Positions 54,237-63,742 of a stretch of DNA of 64,000 nt are shown here, in pieces. The position numbers were made by a program, and so were the translations under genes. The stretch lies in contig NZ_JANFLS010000001.1 of the NCBI RefSeq assembly GCF_024385465.1, forward strand, positions 124,001-188,000, read 5' to 3'. The number at the start of each line of letters is the position of its first letter. The stretch's first letter is position 1. The stretch is from Arthrobacter sp. zg-Y844 (GTDB lineage: Bacteria; Actinomycetota; Actinomycetes; Actinomycetales; Micrococcaceae). The notes below the pieces were generated by a model that was not told the DNA's origin, searched no databases, and saw nothing but the letters and a program-made list of their open reading frames with translations.

Positions 54237-55459
54237 GCTGCCGCCCCGAGCAGGGCAGCGACGTTCACGCCGGCCAGAGCGAATTTGTCAGCCGACGGCA
54301 TGGAGGAAGCCGTCACGGCCAGCTTGCCGTCCACCGGGCCGAATACCGGGGACGACTCGATGATTCCGCCTTCCACCCGCCGTCCCAAGGCCAGGATTTC
54401 GGTGACCTCGCGTCGTCCCGTGCCGGTTCTGGAGCAGTGGACCACCAGGTCGATGCAGGACGCCACGGTCGGAACCACGAAGGCACTGGAAATATTGTTC
54501 CCCGCCAGCAGGGGCAGTGTGCACAGCTTGGTTACCGCGTCCCGGGCGCTGTTCGCGTGGATGGTGCACATGCCGGGCAAACCCGCGTTCAGCGCAATCA
54601 GCATGTCGAGGCTCTCGGCTTCACGGACCTCCCCCACGACCAGCCGATCCGGGCGCATGCGCAATGCTTCCTTCACGAGCCTGCGGAGCGGGATTTCACC
54701 CTGTCCCTCCAGGTTCGGCTGACGGCACTGCAGCCCCACCACGTCCCGAAGGGGGAGCTGCAGTTCAAAGATCTCCTCGACCGTAACCACCCGTTCCCTC
54801 GGTCCGATGGCCGCAGCAAGACAGTTGAGCATGGTGGTTTTCCCCGCCTGCGTGGCGCCGGAGACGAGGATGTTCAACCCGGCAGCCACGGCGGCGCCGA
54901 GGAAGCGGGCAGCATCAGGGGTCAGCGTGCCCAGTTCCACAAGGTGGTCGAGGCGGCGGGCGCGGGCGACGAACTTGCGGATATTCACGGCCCAGTGCCG
55001 CCTGGTCACGTCCGGGATGGCCACGTGCAGGCGTGACCCGTCCGGTAGCGCCGCGTCAACGAACGGGGAGGAAAGATCAAGCCGCCGGCCGGAGGACTTC
55101 AGCATCCGTTCCACCAGCAGCCGGACCTGCTCGGCCGTCAGCGTCAGGGAAGTCAGCTCGGACCGGCCGTCCCGTGCGACATAAACCTCGGAGGGCGAGT
55201 TGATCCACACTTCTTCGACCGTGGGATCATCCAGCAGCGGCTGGAGCGCACCGAAGCCCGCCACGGCGTCGAAGACCTGCCGGCGAACGGATTCCGGCCG
55301 CCCCAGCGGCGGCAGGGTCCCCAGCAGGGAGCGGTCGTCGTAATCGGAAACGGCAGCATCCACGAGCCGGCGAACCTCCGCGGACTGTTCCTGCGGATCC
55401 AGCCCGCGCACGCGGATGAGCTCGCGTACCTCGTCTTCGACTATCCGCGCTGCATCCAT
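54233..55459 (-). CDS. tadA: Tad pilus assembly ATPase TadA (CpaF)
   Basis: 408 residues from the ATG at 55459, with gggggt six bases upstream; ATG 55474 is an alternative. Type II/IV secretion ATPase: Walker A GATQAGKTT near 222, Asp box VVTVEEIFEL, Walker B region RPDRLVVGEVREAE and the His box CTIHANSARDAV. It powers pilus extension. First gene of a seven-gene tad operon. No CpaE/Ssd-like gene precedes it in this window and no prepilin peptidase is seen. Confidence 0.92.
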   Translation of the reverse strand: MDAARIVEDEVRELIRVRGLDPQEQSAEVRRLVDAAVSDYDDRSLLGTLPPLGRPESVRRQVFDAVAGFGALQPLLDDPTVEEVWINSPSEVYVARDGRSELTSLTLTAEQVRLLVERMLKSSGRRLDLSSPFVDAALPDGSRLHVAIPDVTRRHWAVNIRKFVARARRLDHLVELGTLTPDAARFLGAAVAAGLNILVSGATQAGKTTMLNCLAAAIGPRERVVTVEEIFELQLPLRDVVGLQCRQPNLEGQGEIPLRRLVKEALRMRPDRLVVGEVREAESLDMLIALNAGLPGMCTIHANSARDAVTKLCTLPLLAGNNISSAFVVPTVASCIDLVVHCSRTGTGRREVTEILALGRRVEGGIIESSPVFGPVDGKLAVTASSMPSADKFALAGVNVAALLGAAA

Positions 55460-55765
55460 CGCTACCCCCGGCATGGCCGCTGCCCGAAGGCACCGGCACG
55501 AGACTGGCGTTGGTCCGCTCCGGCCAACGGGCCACACAGTAAAGGCTGCGCCGGGCGAAGGCGAGGGTAGTGCCCGGCAGCTGTGGATAAAGACCGCCCC
55601 GGTGGATGCGGCCCGCAAAACTCCGCAGGAGAATCACCGGAAGCAGGTACCACCTAGGTGATTTTCTATTGTTGGCTAGGTACCCGGATCCTAAACTTGC
55701 CGTATTCAAGGCAGCCGGGTTTCTCTGCTTTCCCGGCGCCAAAGGCGCGATTCAAGGGCGGCGCC
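55460..55765. other. 306-bp region between tadA and a glycosyltransferase gene
   Basis: No gene seen. It contains a perfect 10-bp palindrome cacctaggtg at 55651-55660, with ggtacc just before it and ctaggtacc at about 55676-55684. Together they form an interrupted inverted repeat around a T-rich stretch (gattttctattgttgg). That would suit a regulator-binding site for either divergent neighbour, but no known consensus is matched. Confidence 0.4.
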
Positions 55766-56653
55766 ATGGCTGCGGTCGACATTCTGCTCCCCTATTACGG
55801 CGACGAAGACCTGATGCGGCAGTCCGTCCGCAGCGTCCAGGACCAGGACAGTCCGGACTGGCGGCTGCTGGTGCTGGATGATGCGTATCCCGGCGGCGAT
55901 CCGCGCGGGTGGTTCACCTCGCTGCAGGATCCGCGGATCCACTACGAACGCAACGAAGAGAACCTCGGTGCCAACCGGAATTTCCAGAAGGCACTCGGCC
56001 GTGCCGAGGCTCCGGTAGTGGTCATGATGGGCGCCGACGACGTGATGCTCCCCGGTTACCTGGACGCCGTCCTGGGTTTGCTGGACGCCTACCCCGGGGC
56101 CGCCGTCGTACAGCCGGGGGTCAGCGTCATCGACGGTGACGGGCTGGCCGTCTCGACCCTGGTGGACCGGATCAAATCCGTGCTGACGCCGGGTTCCGGG
56201 GGAACGGTGTCCCTCGCGGGAGAAGACATGGCAGCCAGTCTCCTGCACGCGGGCTGGCATTACTTTCCCTCGCTGGCCTGGCGCCGGGAGGTGATCCAGG
56301 GATTCGGTTTCCGGCCGGAGTACGACGTCGTGCAGGACCTTGCGCTGCTGATGGACATTGCCGCCTCGGGCGGCTCCATTGTGGTGTCCACGGGCGACGT
56401 CGTTTTCCACTACCGCCGCCACGACGCCTCGGATTCCTCGGTCCGGGCGATGGACGGCCGCCGCTTTGATGAGGAACGCCGGTTCTTCCAGGACCAGGCG
56501 CTGCGCTTCACCGGGCTCGGCTGGAACCGGGCGGCCCGCGCCGCCCGGCTGCACTGGACATCCCGGCTGCACGCCGTGTCGCTGCTGATGCGTTCCCTGC
56601 CGCGGCCCACGTCCACCGGGATCCAGGTCCTGGGCCGCCACGCACTGACCTAG
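55766..56653 (+). CDS. Glycosyltransferase family 2
   Basis: 295 residues from the ATG at 55766 (aaggg seven bases upstream). GT-A fold: VDILLPYYGDEDLMRQSVRS at the start, NLGANRNFQKAL near 72, then VVVMMGADDVMLPGY, where DD replaces the common DxD metal site. Its C-terminal GDVVFHYRRHDAS suggests a hexose/rhamnose-type transferase. Soluble. Probably adds a sugar to a surface polysaccharide. Its stop interlocks with the stop of the opposite DUF2304 gene at CTAG (56650-56653). Confidence 0.85.
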   Translation: MAAVDILLPYYGDEDLMRQSVRSVQDQDSPDWRLLVLDDAYPGGDPRGWFTSLQDPRIHYERNEENLGANRNFQKALGRAEAPVVVMMGADDVMLPGYLDAVLGLLDAYPGAAVVQPGVSVIDGDGLAVSTLVDRIKSVLTPGSGGTVSLAGEDMAASLLHAGWHYFPSLAWRREVIQGFGFRPEYDVVQDLALLMDIAASGGSIVVSTGDVVFHYRRHDASDSSVRAMDGRRFDEERRFFQDQALRFTGLGWNRAARAARLHWTSRLHAVSLLMRSLPRPTSTGIQVLGRHALT

Positions 56654-57093
56654 CCCGGCGGGTCTTCCCCGTTCCCGCCGGCCCTGCCTCCGGATTCCTG
56701 CCCGCCGTCGCCCGGCAGTCCCCTGCCCGGTTCGCCGCGCTTGCCCGGTTCGCCGCGCTGGCGTGCCTGCTCGAACTGTGCGCGCAGAATCGAAAGTTCC
56801 TCTGCCAATATGCGGCTTTCGTCTTCCACTGCTGTCACCTCGAGTGAAAGGTGGAGGCACACCCCGGCCAGAAAAACAATTGCCACGGCGAAAAGCAGAT
56901 TGGAGGGCACCTGAACGCCCAGAAGTTCACTCGCCCACCGCAGGATTCCGGGGAACAGGGCGAGTACCAGGGTCACCGTCCCGACGATCAACCAGAGAAA
57001 CGTGTATTTCTCCCGCAGCTTCCGCCGGCGAAGCAGGACAGTAATCGCCGCCAGCACTACGACCGCACCGGCGATTACCGGAAAACCGGTCAT
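56650..57093 (-). CDS. DUF2304 family membrane protein
   Basis: 147 residues. Three hydrophobic helices: near 5-20, FLWLIVGTVTLVLALFPG at 33-50, and NLLFAVAIVFLAGVCLHLSL at 65-85, followed by a short coiled coil (AVEDESRILAEELSILRAQ) and a Gly/Arg-rich tail. This is the DUF2304 arrangement often found beside polyprenyl-phosphate glycosyltransferases, which it may assist. It is convergent with a GT2 gene rather than in operon with it. Confidence 0.82.
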   Translation of the reverse strand: MTGFPVIAGAVVVLAAITVLLRRRKLREKYTFLWLIVGTVTLVLALFPGILRWASELLGVQVPSNLLFAVAIVFLAGVCLHLSLEVTAVEDESRILAEELSILRAQFEQARQRGEPGKRGEPGRGLPGDGGQESGGRAGGNGEDPPG

Positions 57094-57322
57094 TGTTCAG
57101 GGTGGATCAAGGTGAGCCGCACGGGGTATTGGTCCTTACTTCCTGTGGTGACTTGATGCCCGACACTAGAAGATCACTGCTTTAAAAACGAGTGTTACGC
57201 GGTCAATTCGCTCTCCGACAGGCGCTTCTCCGGCTTATTGCCGATATCCCGAAACGTCCCGGTTCTTCCGGTATTCTCTTCTCACCCGCCCCTTCTTTAA
57301 CTTTTGCCCCACCGGAGTTCCC

Positions 57323-60022
57323 ATGACACGCACCCTTTCCCTTAAATGGCTTTCCGGGGTCGCCCTCGCCGTTGCCTTGACCTCCGGCACACTTCCCGCC
57401 GTAGCCGCGGAACAACCCGGCGCCGTCCAGCAGCCGGCACCGGTCGAAACACCAGCAACCAGCCCGGCGCCCACTGCCGAACCCGCCGAACCCGCCGAGA
57501 GCGCCGCGCCGGCACCCCGGCCGACAGCGGCTCCGGTGCCTGCCACACCGTCCGCGCCCGCTGAGAGCACGCCCGAGGCGACGCCGCCGGTGGAGCCCGA
57601 AAGCGGCGCCGTCGAGGAAGACTGGCTGGCCGAACTCATCGGACCGCTCGGAGCGAAAATGGGGCAGGGCCTGGAACGGCTGGAAGAAACGGGAAATGCC
57701 CAGGTGCCCACCGCTGAGGAAACAGCGCTGGAAGCAAAGGTCGAGCGGCTGGCAGGGGACGGCGTGCTGCCGGACGCTCCGGCAACGAAAACACCGCAGG
57801 CTGCCCCGGCCGCCTCCATCTCGCTGGCAGCCAACATCCAGCTCGCGGCGGATTGGCGTCCGCCGGGCATCCAGGGCATGGATGTCAGCAGCCACCAGCT
57901 CGACGTCGACTGGCGCTATGCCTGGAACCAGGGTTCCCGGTTCGCGTACGTGAAGGCGACCGAAGCTACGTCGTACAAAAACCCTTACTACAACCAGCAG
58001 TACAACGGCTCGGTGGACGTAGGCATGTACCGCGGGGCCTACCACTTTGCCATTCCCGGCGTCTCTTCAGGCGCGGATCAGGCAAACTACTTCGTCAACA
58101 ACGGCGGCGGGTGGTCCGCCGACGGCCGCACGCTGCCCCCGCTGCTGGACATCGAGTACAACCCCTACGCCGAGCTGGGCAACACCTGCTACAACCTGTC
58201 CGCGGCGCAGATGGTGTCCTGGATCCGGGACTTCTCCAATACGGTGAAGGCACGGACCGGCCGGCTGCCCATGATCTATTCCACGACGGACTGGTGGAAC
58301 CGGTGCACGGGCAGCAGCACGGCGTTTGCCGACCACCCGCTGCACATCGCCAACTACAACCAGGTAGGTGCAGGCGCCCTGCCCGCCGGCTGGTCAAGCT
58401 ACAACGTCTGGCAGTACAGCAGCAGCGGACCGTTCGCCGGGGACTCCAACGTCTTCAACGGCAGCTCCACCGAGCTCCACGAATTCAGCCGCCGCGCCGA
58501 CAGCTACAACGTGGACACTCGCAGGCCGATCGGTGCGGCCTGGCAGGCAGCCAACGGCGTTGACGGCTCCTGGGGGCTGCCGACAGGCAACGAAAGCTGC
58601 TATCCGACCTACTGCACCCAGGCTTTCGACCGGACGACGGCCTATTTGATTACCTCCACAGGAGAAGTCAGGACCGTTTACACCGCCGGAGCCATCGGCA
58701 ATGCCTGGAAGGCCGCCGGCACCATCTACGGCGCCTCGTCCTGGGGCCTGCCCACGGGCGCAGAAGTCTGTTACGGCAGCGTTTACTGCACGCAGAGCTA
58801 CGAACGGGCGGTGGCCTACTTCCGGCCGTCCTCGGGCGTCAGCACGGTCCTCCTCAACACGGAGATCGGCCGGGCATGGACCGCTGCAGGCACAATCTAC
58901 GGTTCTGCGTCCTGGGGCATCCCCAGCAGCAACCACATCTGTGAGCCCACGTACTGCACACAGTCCTTTGAACGTACCGCCGCTTACCGCGGCAACGACG
59001 GCGCCGTGCGCACCATTTACCTGCCCGGCGCCATCGGCGGCGCCTGGCGGGCTGCCGGAACCATCTACGGCGCCGCTTCCTGGGGTATGCCCACCAGCGG
59101 GGAAACCTGCACCGGCAACGTCTGCACCCAGACCTTCGAACGGGACACCGCGTTCTGGACCCAGGCTTCGGGAGTCCACACCGTCAGGACGTCCTCCCTC
59201 ATCGGCGGCGCCTGGACCGGCGCTGGCAAAACCTCCGGCTGGGGCAGGCCCACCGGCAACGAGGCCTGCTACCCGACCTACTGCACGCAGGAGTTCGAGA
59301 GCCGCTCCGTCTATTCGATGCAGGCCACCGGCGTCACCTCCGTGGCACTGAATGAGAGCGTCGGCAAGGCCTGGAAAGCCTCCGGCGGGCTCGGCGGCGC
59401 CGCGTCCTGGGGCATCCCCCTGACCAACCAGGCGTGCTACCCGACCTACTGCACGCAGGTATTCGAACGCCACACGGCCTACTGGCCGAAAAACGGAGCC
59501 GTAACCACGGTCCAGACCACCGGCCCCATCGGCAAGGCCTGGACCGCCTCGGGAACCATCTTCGGTTCCTCCTCCTGGGGCCTGCCCCAGTCTCCCGAGA
59601 CCTGTGAGCCCACCTACTGCACACAGGTCTTTGAACGGACCGTTGCGTACTGGACTGCGGCCAAGGGCGTCAAGACTGTTGTCCTTGCGGATCCGATCGG
59701 CAAGGCCTGGACCGCGTCCGGCAGGATCCACGGAACGTGGGGCATGCCGACGGAAAACCAGGTGTGCTACCCGACCTACTGCACGCAGGACTTTGAACGG
59801 ACCACCGCGTACTGGACCCAGGCCAACGGAGTGAGCAGCATCTACCTGCCCGGCCAGATCGGCACCGCGTGGACCGCCTCCGGCGGAATCCACGGCGCCT
59901 GGGGAATGTCGACGGGAAACCAGACCTGCTCCGGCAGCACCTCCTGCACGCAGAACTTCGAGCGGACAACCGTTACGTGGACACAGTCAGGCGGTGTCCG
60001 GGTAACCCCGCGCCGGGCCTAG
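57323..60022 (+). CDS. Secreted GH25 muramidase with nine LGFP-like C-terminal repeats
   Basis: 899 residues from the ATG at 57323 (cggag five bases upstream). A signal peptide ends near Ala29 (LPAVAA), followed by a long Pro/Ala/Glu-rich region. GH25 domain at about 180-390: [38 protein letters not shown] with the catalytic Asp/Glu. Residues about 403-899 contain nine repeats of about 55 residues with SWGxP, [12 protein letters not shown] Cys pairs, FERxxAYW and IGxAWxAxG. LGFP repeats bind cell-wall polymers in actinobacteria. It probably cleaves peptidoglycan while anchored to wall polysaccharide. Confidence 0.9.
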   Translation: MTRTLSLKWLSGVALAVALTSGTLPAVAAEQPGAVQQPAPVETPATSPAPTAEPAEPAESAAPAPRPTAAPVPATPSAPAESTPEATPPVEPESGAVEEDWLAELIGPLGAKMGQGLERLEETGNAQVPTAEETALEAKVERLAGDGVLPDAPATKTPQAAPAASISLAANIQLAADWRPPGIQGMDVSSHQLDVDWRYAWNQGSRFAYVKATEATSYKNPYYNQQYNGSVDVGMYRGAYHFAIPGVSSGADQANYFVNNGGGWSADGRTLPPLLDIEYNPYAELGNTCYNLSAAQMVSWIRDFSNTVKARTGRLPMIYSTTDWWNRCTGSSTAFADHPLHIANYNQVGAGALPAGWSSYNVWQYSSSGPFAGDSNVFNGSSTELHEFSRRADSYNVDTRRPIGAAWQAANGVDGSWGLPTGNESCYPTYCTQAFDRTTAYLITSTGEVRTVYTAGAIGNAWKAAGTIYGASSWGLPTGAEVCYGSVYCTQSYERAVAYFRPSSGVSTVLLNTEIGRAWTAAGTIYGSASWGIPSSNHICEPTYCTQSFERTAAYRGNDGAVRTIYLPGAIGGAWRAAGTIYGAASWGMPTSGETCTGNVCTQTFERDTAFWTQASGVHTVRTSSLIGGAWTGAGKTSGWGRPTGNEACYPTYCTQEFESRSVYSMQATGVTSVALNESVGKAWKASGGLGGAASWGIPLTNQACYPTYCTQVFERHTAYWPKNGAVTTVQTTGPIGKAWTASGTIFGSSSWGLPQSPETCEPTYCTQVFERTVAYWTAAKGVKTVVLADPIGKAWTASGRIHGTWGMPTENQVCYPTYCTQDFERTTAYWTQANGVSSIYLPGQIGTAWTASGGIHGAWGMSTGNQTCSGSTSCTQNFERTTVTWTQSGGVRVTPRRA

Positions 60023-60078
60023 GGCACTGCGGGTAAAGTAGACTGGCTGGGGCACCGACAGGACAAGAGGCACTGATT

Positions 60079-61359
60079 TTGACGCGACGTGAAACCAACC
60101 CCACCAAGGCAGTCTCAGGACCGGGCGGCGGTGGCTTCACCGGGAAAAGCGCCTCCAGGGTAGGGATTTCGTCCATCATCTCCGCCCTCGCCGGCGTCCT
60201 CATCCTCCTCGTGACCAGCAGGACGCTTTCCATTGAGGAGAACGCGGACTTCCTGGCGTTCTGGGCGGCCCTGTTTTTCGTCCAGGGAACGCTGGGCGGC
60301 ATTCAGGCAGAGTCCACACGATCCACGCATGCGGTGGTTCTGGGTGCCCCTGCACACGGCGGATGGTTCTCCCGCCCGATCCTTTCCGGGGCGCTCATCG
60401 GAGTGGGTGCGGCCGCCGTGATACTGGCCCTCTGGCCGCTCGGCCGGCATCTCTTCCCCGGAAACACCGGACTGGTGATGACGGCGCTTGCCGTCTTCGC
60501 CGTCCTGTATTCCGGGCACGCAGCCCTCGCCGGCAGCCTTCAGGGAACCGACCGCTGGGGAACCTTCGCGAACCTGGTGACCCTGGAATCGTTGATCCGG
60601 TTTGCCGCCATCGGCGCGGCGGCGCTCCTGGCCGCTCCGCTGATCGGCGTCGAGCTGGCCTGCATCGCTTCCCTGGCGGCATGGCTTTCGCTGATCATTT
60701 TCTCCCCCGCAGCGCGTTCGGCGGCGGGGGCACGCTCGGACGTAGGCCTGGGCGGCACGCTGCGCCAAACCGGCTACGCCTTGCTGTCAGCGGCGTCCTC
60801 GGCCACCCTGGTGGTCGGTTTCCCCATCCTGGTCAAGATGACCGCAACGCCGGAGGAGTACGCGCTTTCAGCGCCGCTGCTGCTGGCAGTCTCCATGACC
60901 CGCGCGCCGATCATGATTCCGCTGCAGGCCTTCCAGGGCGTGGCGATGAACCTGATCATGCAGGCACGCGGGAGCCTCTCCGCCTTCGTGAAGCCGGTAG
61001 GGGCCATCCTGCTTGTCGGACTGGTGGGCGCCGGGCTGGCCGCCCTGGTCGGACCGTCCCTGATGGGCATTTTCGGGCCTGACTACCGTATTTCCGGCTG
61101 GGTCCTGGCCGGGCTGACATTCGCAGCGAGCCTGATCGCCCTGATCACCCTGACCGGTACGGCGGCCATCGCCCTGGGCCATCACCGGGTCTACTCGATC
61201 GGGTGGATTCTCGGTACCGTCGTGTCCGTCCTGCTGCTTCTGCTTCCGGTCCCGCTGGACCTGCGGTGCGTCCTGAGCCTGACGGTTGGACCGCTGGCCG
61301 GGATAGCCGTCCACGTCATTGCCCTGATCCGCCTGCCCTCCGGCAGCACCGCTAAGTAG
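60079..61359 (+). CDS. Polysaccharide flippase-like multispanning membrane protein
   Basis: 426 residues from a TTG at 60079, with acaagagg ten bases upstream. About 12 predicted helices and an overall MATE/Wzx-like layout: RVGISSIISALAGVLILLVT begins TM1, LAFWAALFFVQGTLGGIQAE follows, and later helices include GVELACIASLAAWLSLIIF and ILLVGLVGAGLAALVG. It probably moves a lipid-linked glycan across the membrane. It shares a strand with the lysozyme, 56 bp upstream, and is convergent with glycosyltransferase/dehydratase genes. Confidence 0.72.
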   Translation: MTRRETNPTKAVSGPGGGGFTGKSASRVGISSIISALAGVLILLVTSRTLSIEENADFLAFWAALFFVQGTLGGIQAESTRSTHAVVLGAPAHGGWFSRPILSGALIGVGAAAVILALWPLGRHLFPGNTGLVMTALAVFAVLYSGHAALAGSLQGTDRWGTFANLVTLESLIRFAAIGAAALLAAPLIGVELACIASLAAWLSLIIFSPAARSAAGARSDVGLGGTLRQTGYALLSAASSATLVVGFPILVKMTATPEEYALSAPLLLAVSMTRAPIMIPLQAFQGVAMNLIMQARGSLSAFVKPVGAILLVGLVGAGLAALVGPSLMGIFGPDYRISGWVLAGLTFAASLIALITLTGTAAIALGHHRVYSIGWILGTVVSVLLLLLPVPLDLRCVLSLTVGPLAGIAVHVIALIRLPSGSTAK

Positions 61360-61360
61360 C

Positions 61361-61405
61361 GCCGCCACGTAAAAGGCGGCGCCGCCTCATAGGCAGCGCC
61401 GCCGA
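61361..61405. terminator. GC-rich hairpins between convergent genes
   Basis: gccgcc...ggcggc (61361-61380) and ggcggcgccgcc...ggcagcgccgcc (61375-61403, one mismatch) are mutually exclusive hairpins just after the flippase stop. No T tract. Likely a bidirectional transcription barrier. Confidence 0.5.
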
Positions 61406-61427
61406 AGCAGGCAGTGACGGGGCGGCT

Positions 61428-62657
61428 TTACGCCTCGAGGATGAAGTCCTTCAGCTTACCCAGCACGATGTTCCGTTCCAGGTTCTCGAAGTGGTAGGCC
61501 CGGCCTGACTCCCCCAGGGATTCACGTTCGGCATTGCTCATCCGGTAGAGCTTGACCACGTTGTCCGCCAGCGCACGGGCGTCTTCCGTGGGTCCCACGA
61601 GACCGCAGCCGGCTTCGTCCATCACGAGGCGGCGGACCTCGCCGTCCATCGCCAGGACCAGCGGCTTGCCGGAGGCAATATAGGAAAGCACCTTCGCGGG
61701 GATGGTCGCTTCGAGAAGGTCGCTGGTTACCAGGCATCCCACCAGTGCGTCAGCGATGCCCGTGTACCGGGGAATGTCCCCGACCGGCCGCTGGCCTTCG
61801 AAGTGGAAGCTGTCGGAGAGGCCCTTCTCCTGCACCTTGGCTTCCACCTCGGCCCTGCTCATTCCGTCACCGACAATCACCCACTGGACGTCGTCGATGC
61901 CTTCGTCGCGGATCAGCCGGGCAGCCTCGATCATGGTGTCGAAGGACTGGGCAGGGCTGATGTTGCCGGCGAAAACCACCTTGAAGCCGCCCTCGAACCG
62001 GCGGGCAAGATCCTCGTCGACAATCTGCTCTTCGTAGAGTTTCTCGCAGGCCTGCGGGATGACCGTGATCTTCTCGGCGGGAAGGCCGGACACTCCCGAC
62101 AGCCGTTCCTTCATCAGGTCCGAAAGAACCACGATTTTATCCACGTTGCGGTAGTGCCAGTGGGAAACCTTCTCGAGCATGCCGCGAAGGAACCTGTTCT
62201 TCACGTTGATGACCGAGTAAAGGTTCTCCGGCCAAAGGTCCAGGACGTACATCGTGGTTTCAATCCTGCGGATCTTGCCCACGATGATGCCTGCCAGCGA
62301 CATCATGACCGGGGAAAGCTGGTACAGGAAGATCCGGTCATACTTCCCGAACAGCATCCTGGGGATGTGGAACAGGCTGAAGAAGGGGAACGAAACGTAG
62401 TTCAGGAAGATCCTGGCGCTGGTGTTGCCGCGCCGGGGAATCTCAAGCGTCCGGTGGACGTCGATCCCGTTGTGGTTCTCCCGGTAAGGACCCTTGAACG
62501 TGTACCCCGGGAACAGTTCGCCCTTGGGGTAGTTCGGCAGCCCGCACAGCACCTCGACCTCGAGGCCGTTCTCCACGAAATACGCCGCAATATCGTTGAG
62601 CCTGAATCCTTCAGGCCAAAAGTGCTGGCAGACAACCAGGATTCTCTCGTTGGGCAC
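61428..62657 (-). CDS. Glycosyltransferase family 4, WbuB-like
   Basis: 409 residues from the GTG at 62657 (gaggag eight bases upstream); a TTG two codons before is too near the ribosome site. GT-B fold: ILVVCQHFWPEGFRLNDIAA at the N-terminus, YVLDLWPENL, VVFAGNISPAQSF and the C-terminal IPAKVLSYIASGKPLVLAMD. These resemble WbuB, an L-FucNAc transferase of O-antigen synthesis. It follows the UDP-GlcNAc-type dehydratase gene by 59 bp, supporting an amino-deoxysugar transferase role. Confidence 0.82.
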   Translation of the reverse strand: MPNERILVVCQHFWPEGFRLNDIAAYFVENGLEVEVLCGLPNYPKGELFPGYTFKGPYRENHNGIDVHRTLEIPRRGNTSARIFLNYVSFPFFSLFHIPRMLFGKYDRIFLYQLSPVMMSLAGIIVGKIRRIETTMYVLDLWPENLYSVINVKNRFLRGMLEKVSHWHYRNVDKIVVLSDLMKERLSGVSGLPAEKITVIPQACEKLYEEQIVDEDLARRFEGGFKVVFAGNISPAQSFDTMIEAARLIRDEGIDDVQWVIVGDGMSRAEVEAKVQEKGLSDSFHFEGQRPVGDIPRYTGIADALVGCLVTSDLLEATIPAKVLSYIASGKPLVLAMDGEVRRLVMDEAGCGLVGPTEDARALADNVVKLYRMSNAERESLGESGRAYHFENLERNIVLGKLKDFILEA

Positions 62658-62716
62658 GTTCAAGGCTCCTCACCTGATGTTTACTGCTGGACGCCGTTGC
62701 CGGCGGGCAACCGGAC

Positions 62717-63742
62717 TTAGCTGACCGCAGGTTCCCCGGCAAGCAGGTCACGCATGTACTGAGTGGTCATCACCTTGGAGACGACCTCGTCAATCGTGAG
62801 GCGCTCAGTGTTTTCCGATGTGTATTCCTCGGGAACCTGTGCCATGTCCTGGCCGTCGTCGAAGAACTTTCCGTAGTTCAGGTCCCGGGTGTCGGCCGGA
62901 ACGCGGAAGTAGCCGCCGAGGTCCTCGGACTTGGCCCGCTCTTCGCGGGTCAGCAGGGTCTCGTGCGCCTTCTCGCCGTGCCGAGTGCCGATGGTGCGGA
63001 TTTCGACGTCGGCGCGCATGATCTGCTTCATGGCTGCGGCGAGGTCCCCCACCGTGGACGCCGGAGCCTTCTGCACGAACAGGTCGCCCTGGTTCGCGTG
63101 TTCGAAAGCGAAGAGGACCAGGTCCACTGCCTCGTCGAGGTTCATGAGGAAACGGGTCATATCCGGGTCGGTAACCGTCAAGTCCTTGCCTGCCTTGATC
63201 TGCTCGACAAAGAGCGGAATTACCGAACCGCGCGAAGCCATCACGTTTCCGTAGCGGGTGCAGGAAATCAGGGTGTCCTTGGGATCCACGTTCCGGGACT
63301 TGGCGATGACAACCTTTTCCATCATCGCCTTGGAGGTGCCCATGGCGTTGATCGGGTAGGCAGCCTTGTCCGTGGACAGGCAGACAACCTTCTTCACGCC
63401 GGCGTCAATGGCTGCCGTCAGGACATTGTCGGTCCCGATGACGTTGGTACGCACTGCTTCCATGGGGAAGAACTCGCACGAGGGTACCTGCTTCAGTGCA
63501 GCTGCGTGGAAGATGTAGTCCACGCCGCGTACGGCTTCCCGCACGCTGTTGATGTCCCGCACGTCCCCGATGTAGAACTTGAGCTTGGGGCTGTTGAATT
63601 CCCGGCGCATGTCGTCCTGCTTCTTCTCATCACGGGAGAAGATCCGGATTTCAGCGATATCTGTGTGGAGGAAGTGCTTCAGCACAGCATTGCCGAACGA
63701 GCCGGTACCTCCGGTGATTAGCAGAGTCTTGTTCCTGAACAA
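62717..63742 (-). CDS. UDP-N-acetylglucosamine 4,6-dehydratase (CapE/WbjB/FnlA type)
   Basis: 341 residues from a TTG at 63742 (gaggag five bases upstream). Extended SDR: LLITGGTGSFGNAVLKHFLH binds NAD(P), and STDKAAYPINAMGTSKAMME near 122 has the Lys-containing active site of inverting CapE/WbjB enzymes. They convert UDP-GlcNAc to a 4-keto-6-deoxy-L-sugar on the way to L-FucNAc or L-QuiNAc. The usual partners FnlB/CapF and FnlC/CapG are not in the window. First gene of a unit with the WbuB-like glycosyltransferase. Confidence 0.85.
   Translation of the reverse strand: MFRNKTLLITGGTGSFGNAVLKHFLHTDIAEIRIFSRDEKKQDDMRREFNSPKLKFYIGDVRDINSVREAVRGVDYIFHAAALKQVPSCEFFPMEAVRTNVIGTDNVLTAAIDAGVKKVVCLSTDKAAYPINAMGTSKAMMEKVVIAKSRNVDPKDTLISCTRYGNVMASRGSVIPLFVEQIKAGKDLTVTDPDMTRFLMNLDEAVDLVLFAFEHANQGDLFVQKAPASTVGDLAAAMKQIMRADVEIRTIGTRHGEKAHETLLTREERAKSEDLGGYFRVPADTRDLNYGKFFDDGQDMAQVPEEYTSENTERLTIDEVVSKVMTTQYMRDLLAGEPAVS

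Noticed and set aside
55227-55742. A 171-codon open frame on the minus strand reaching upstream of tadA
   Set aside because: It shares codons with tadA in another frame and its translation has no domain; tadA itself is clear.
58394-59893. A 499-codon open frame on the minus strand opposite the lysozyme repeats
   Set aside because: Its repetitive translation mirrors the nine plus-strand repeats. It has no recognisable family, and no ribosome site was noted.
58529-60019. Regularly spaced repeats considered as a CRISPR array or tandem-repeat DNA
   Set aside because: The units (about 165 bp) are coding, stay in frame, diverge at third positions and encode a repeated protein domain.
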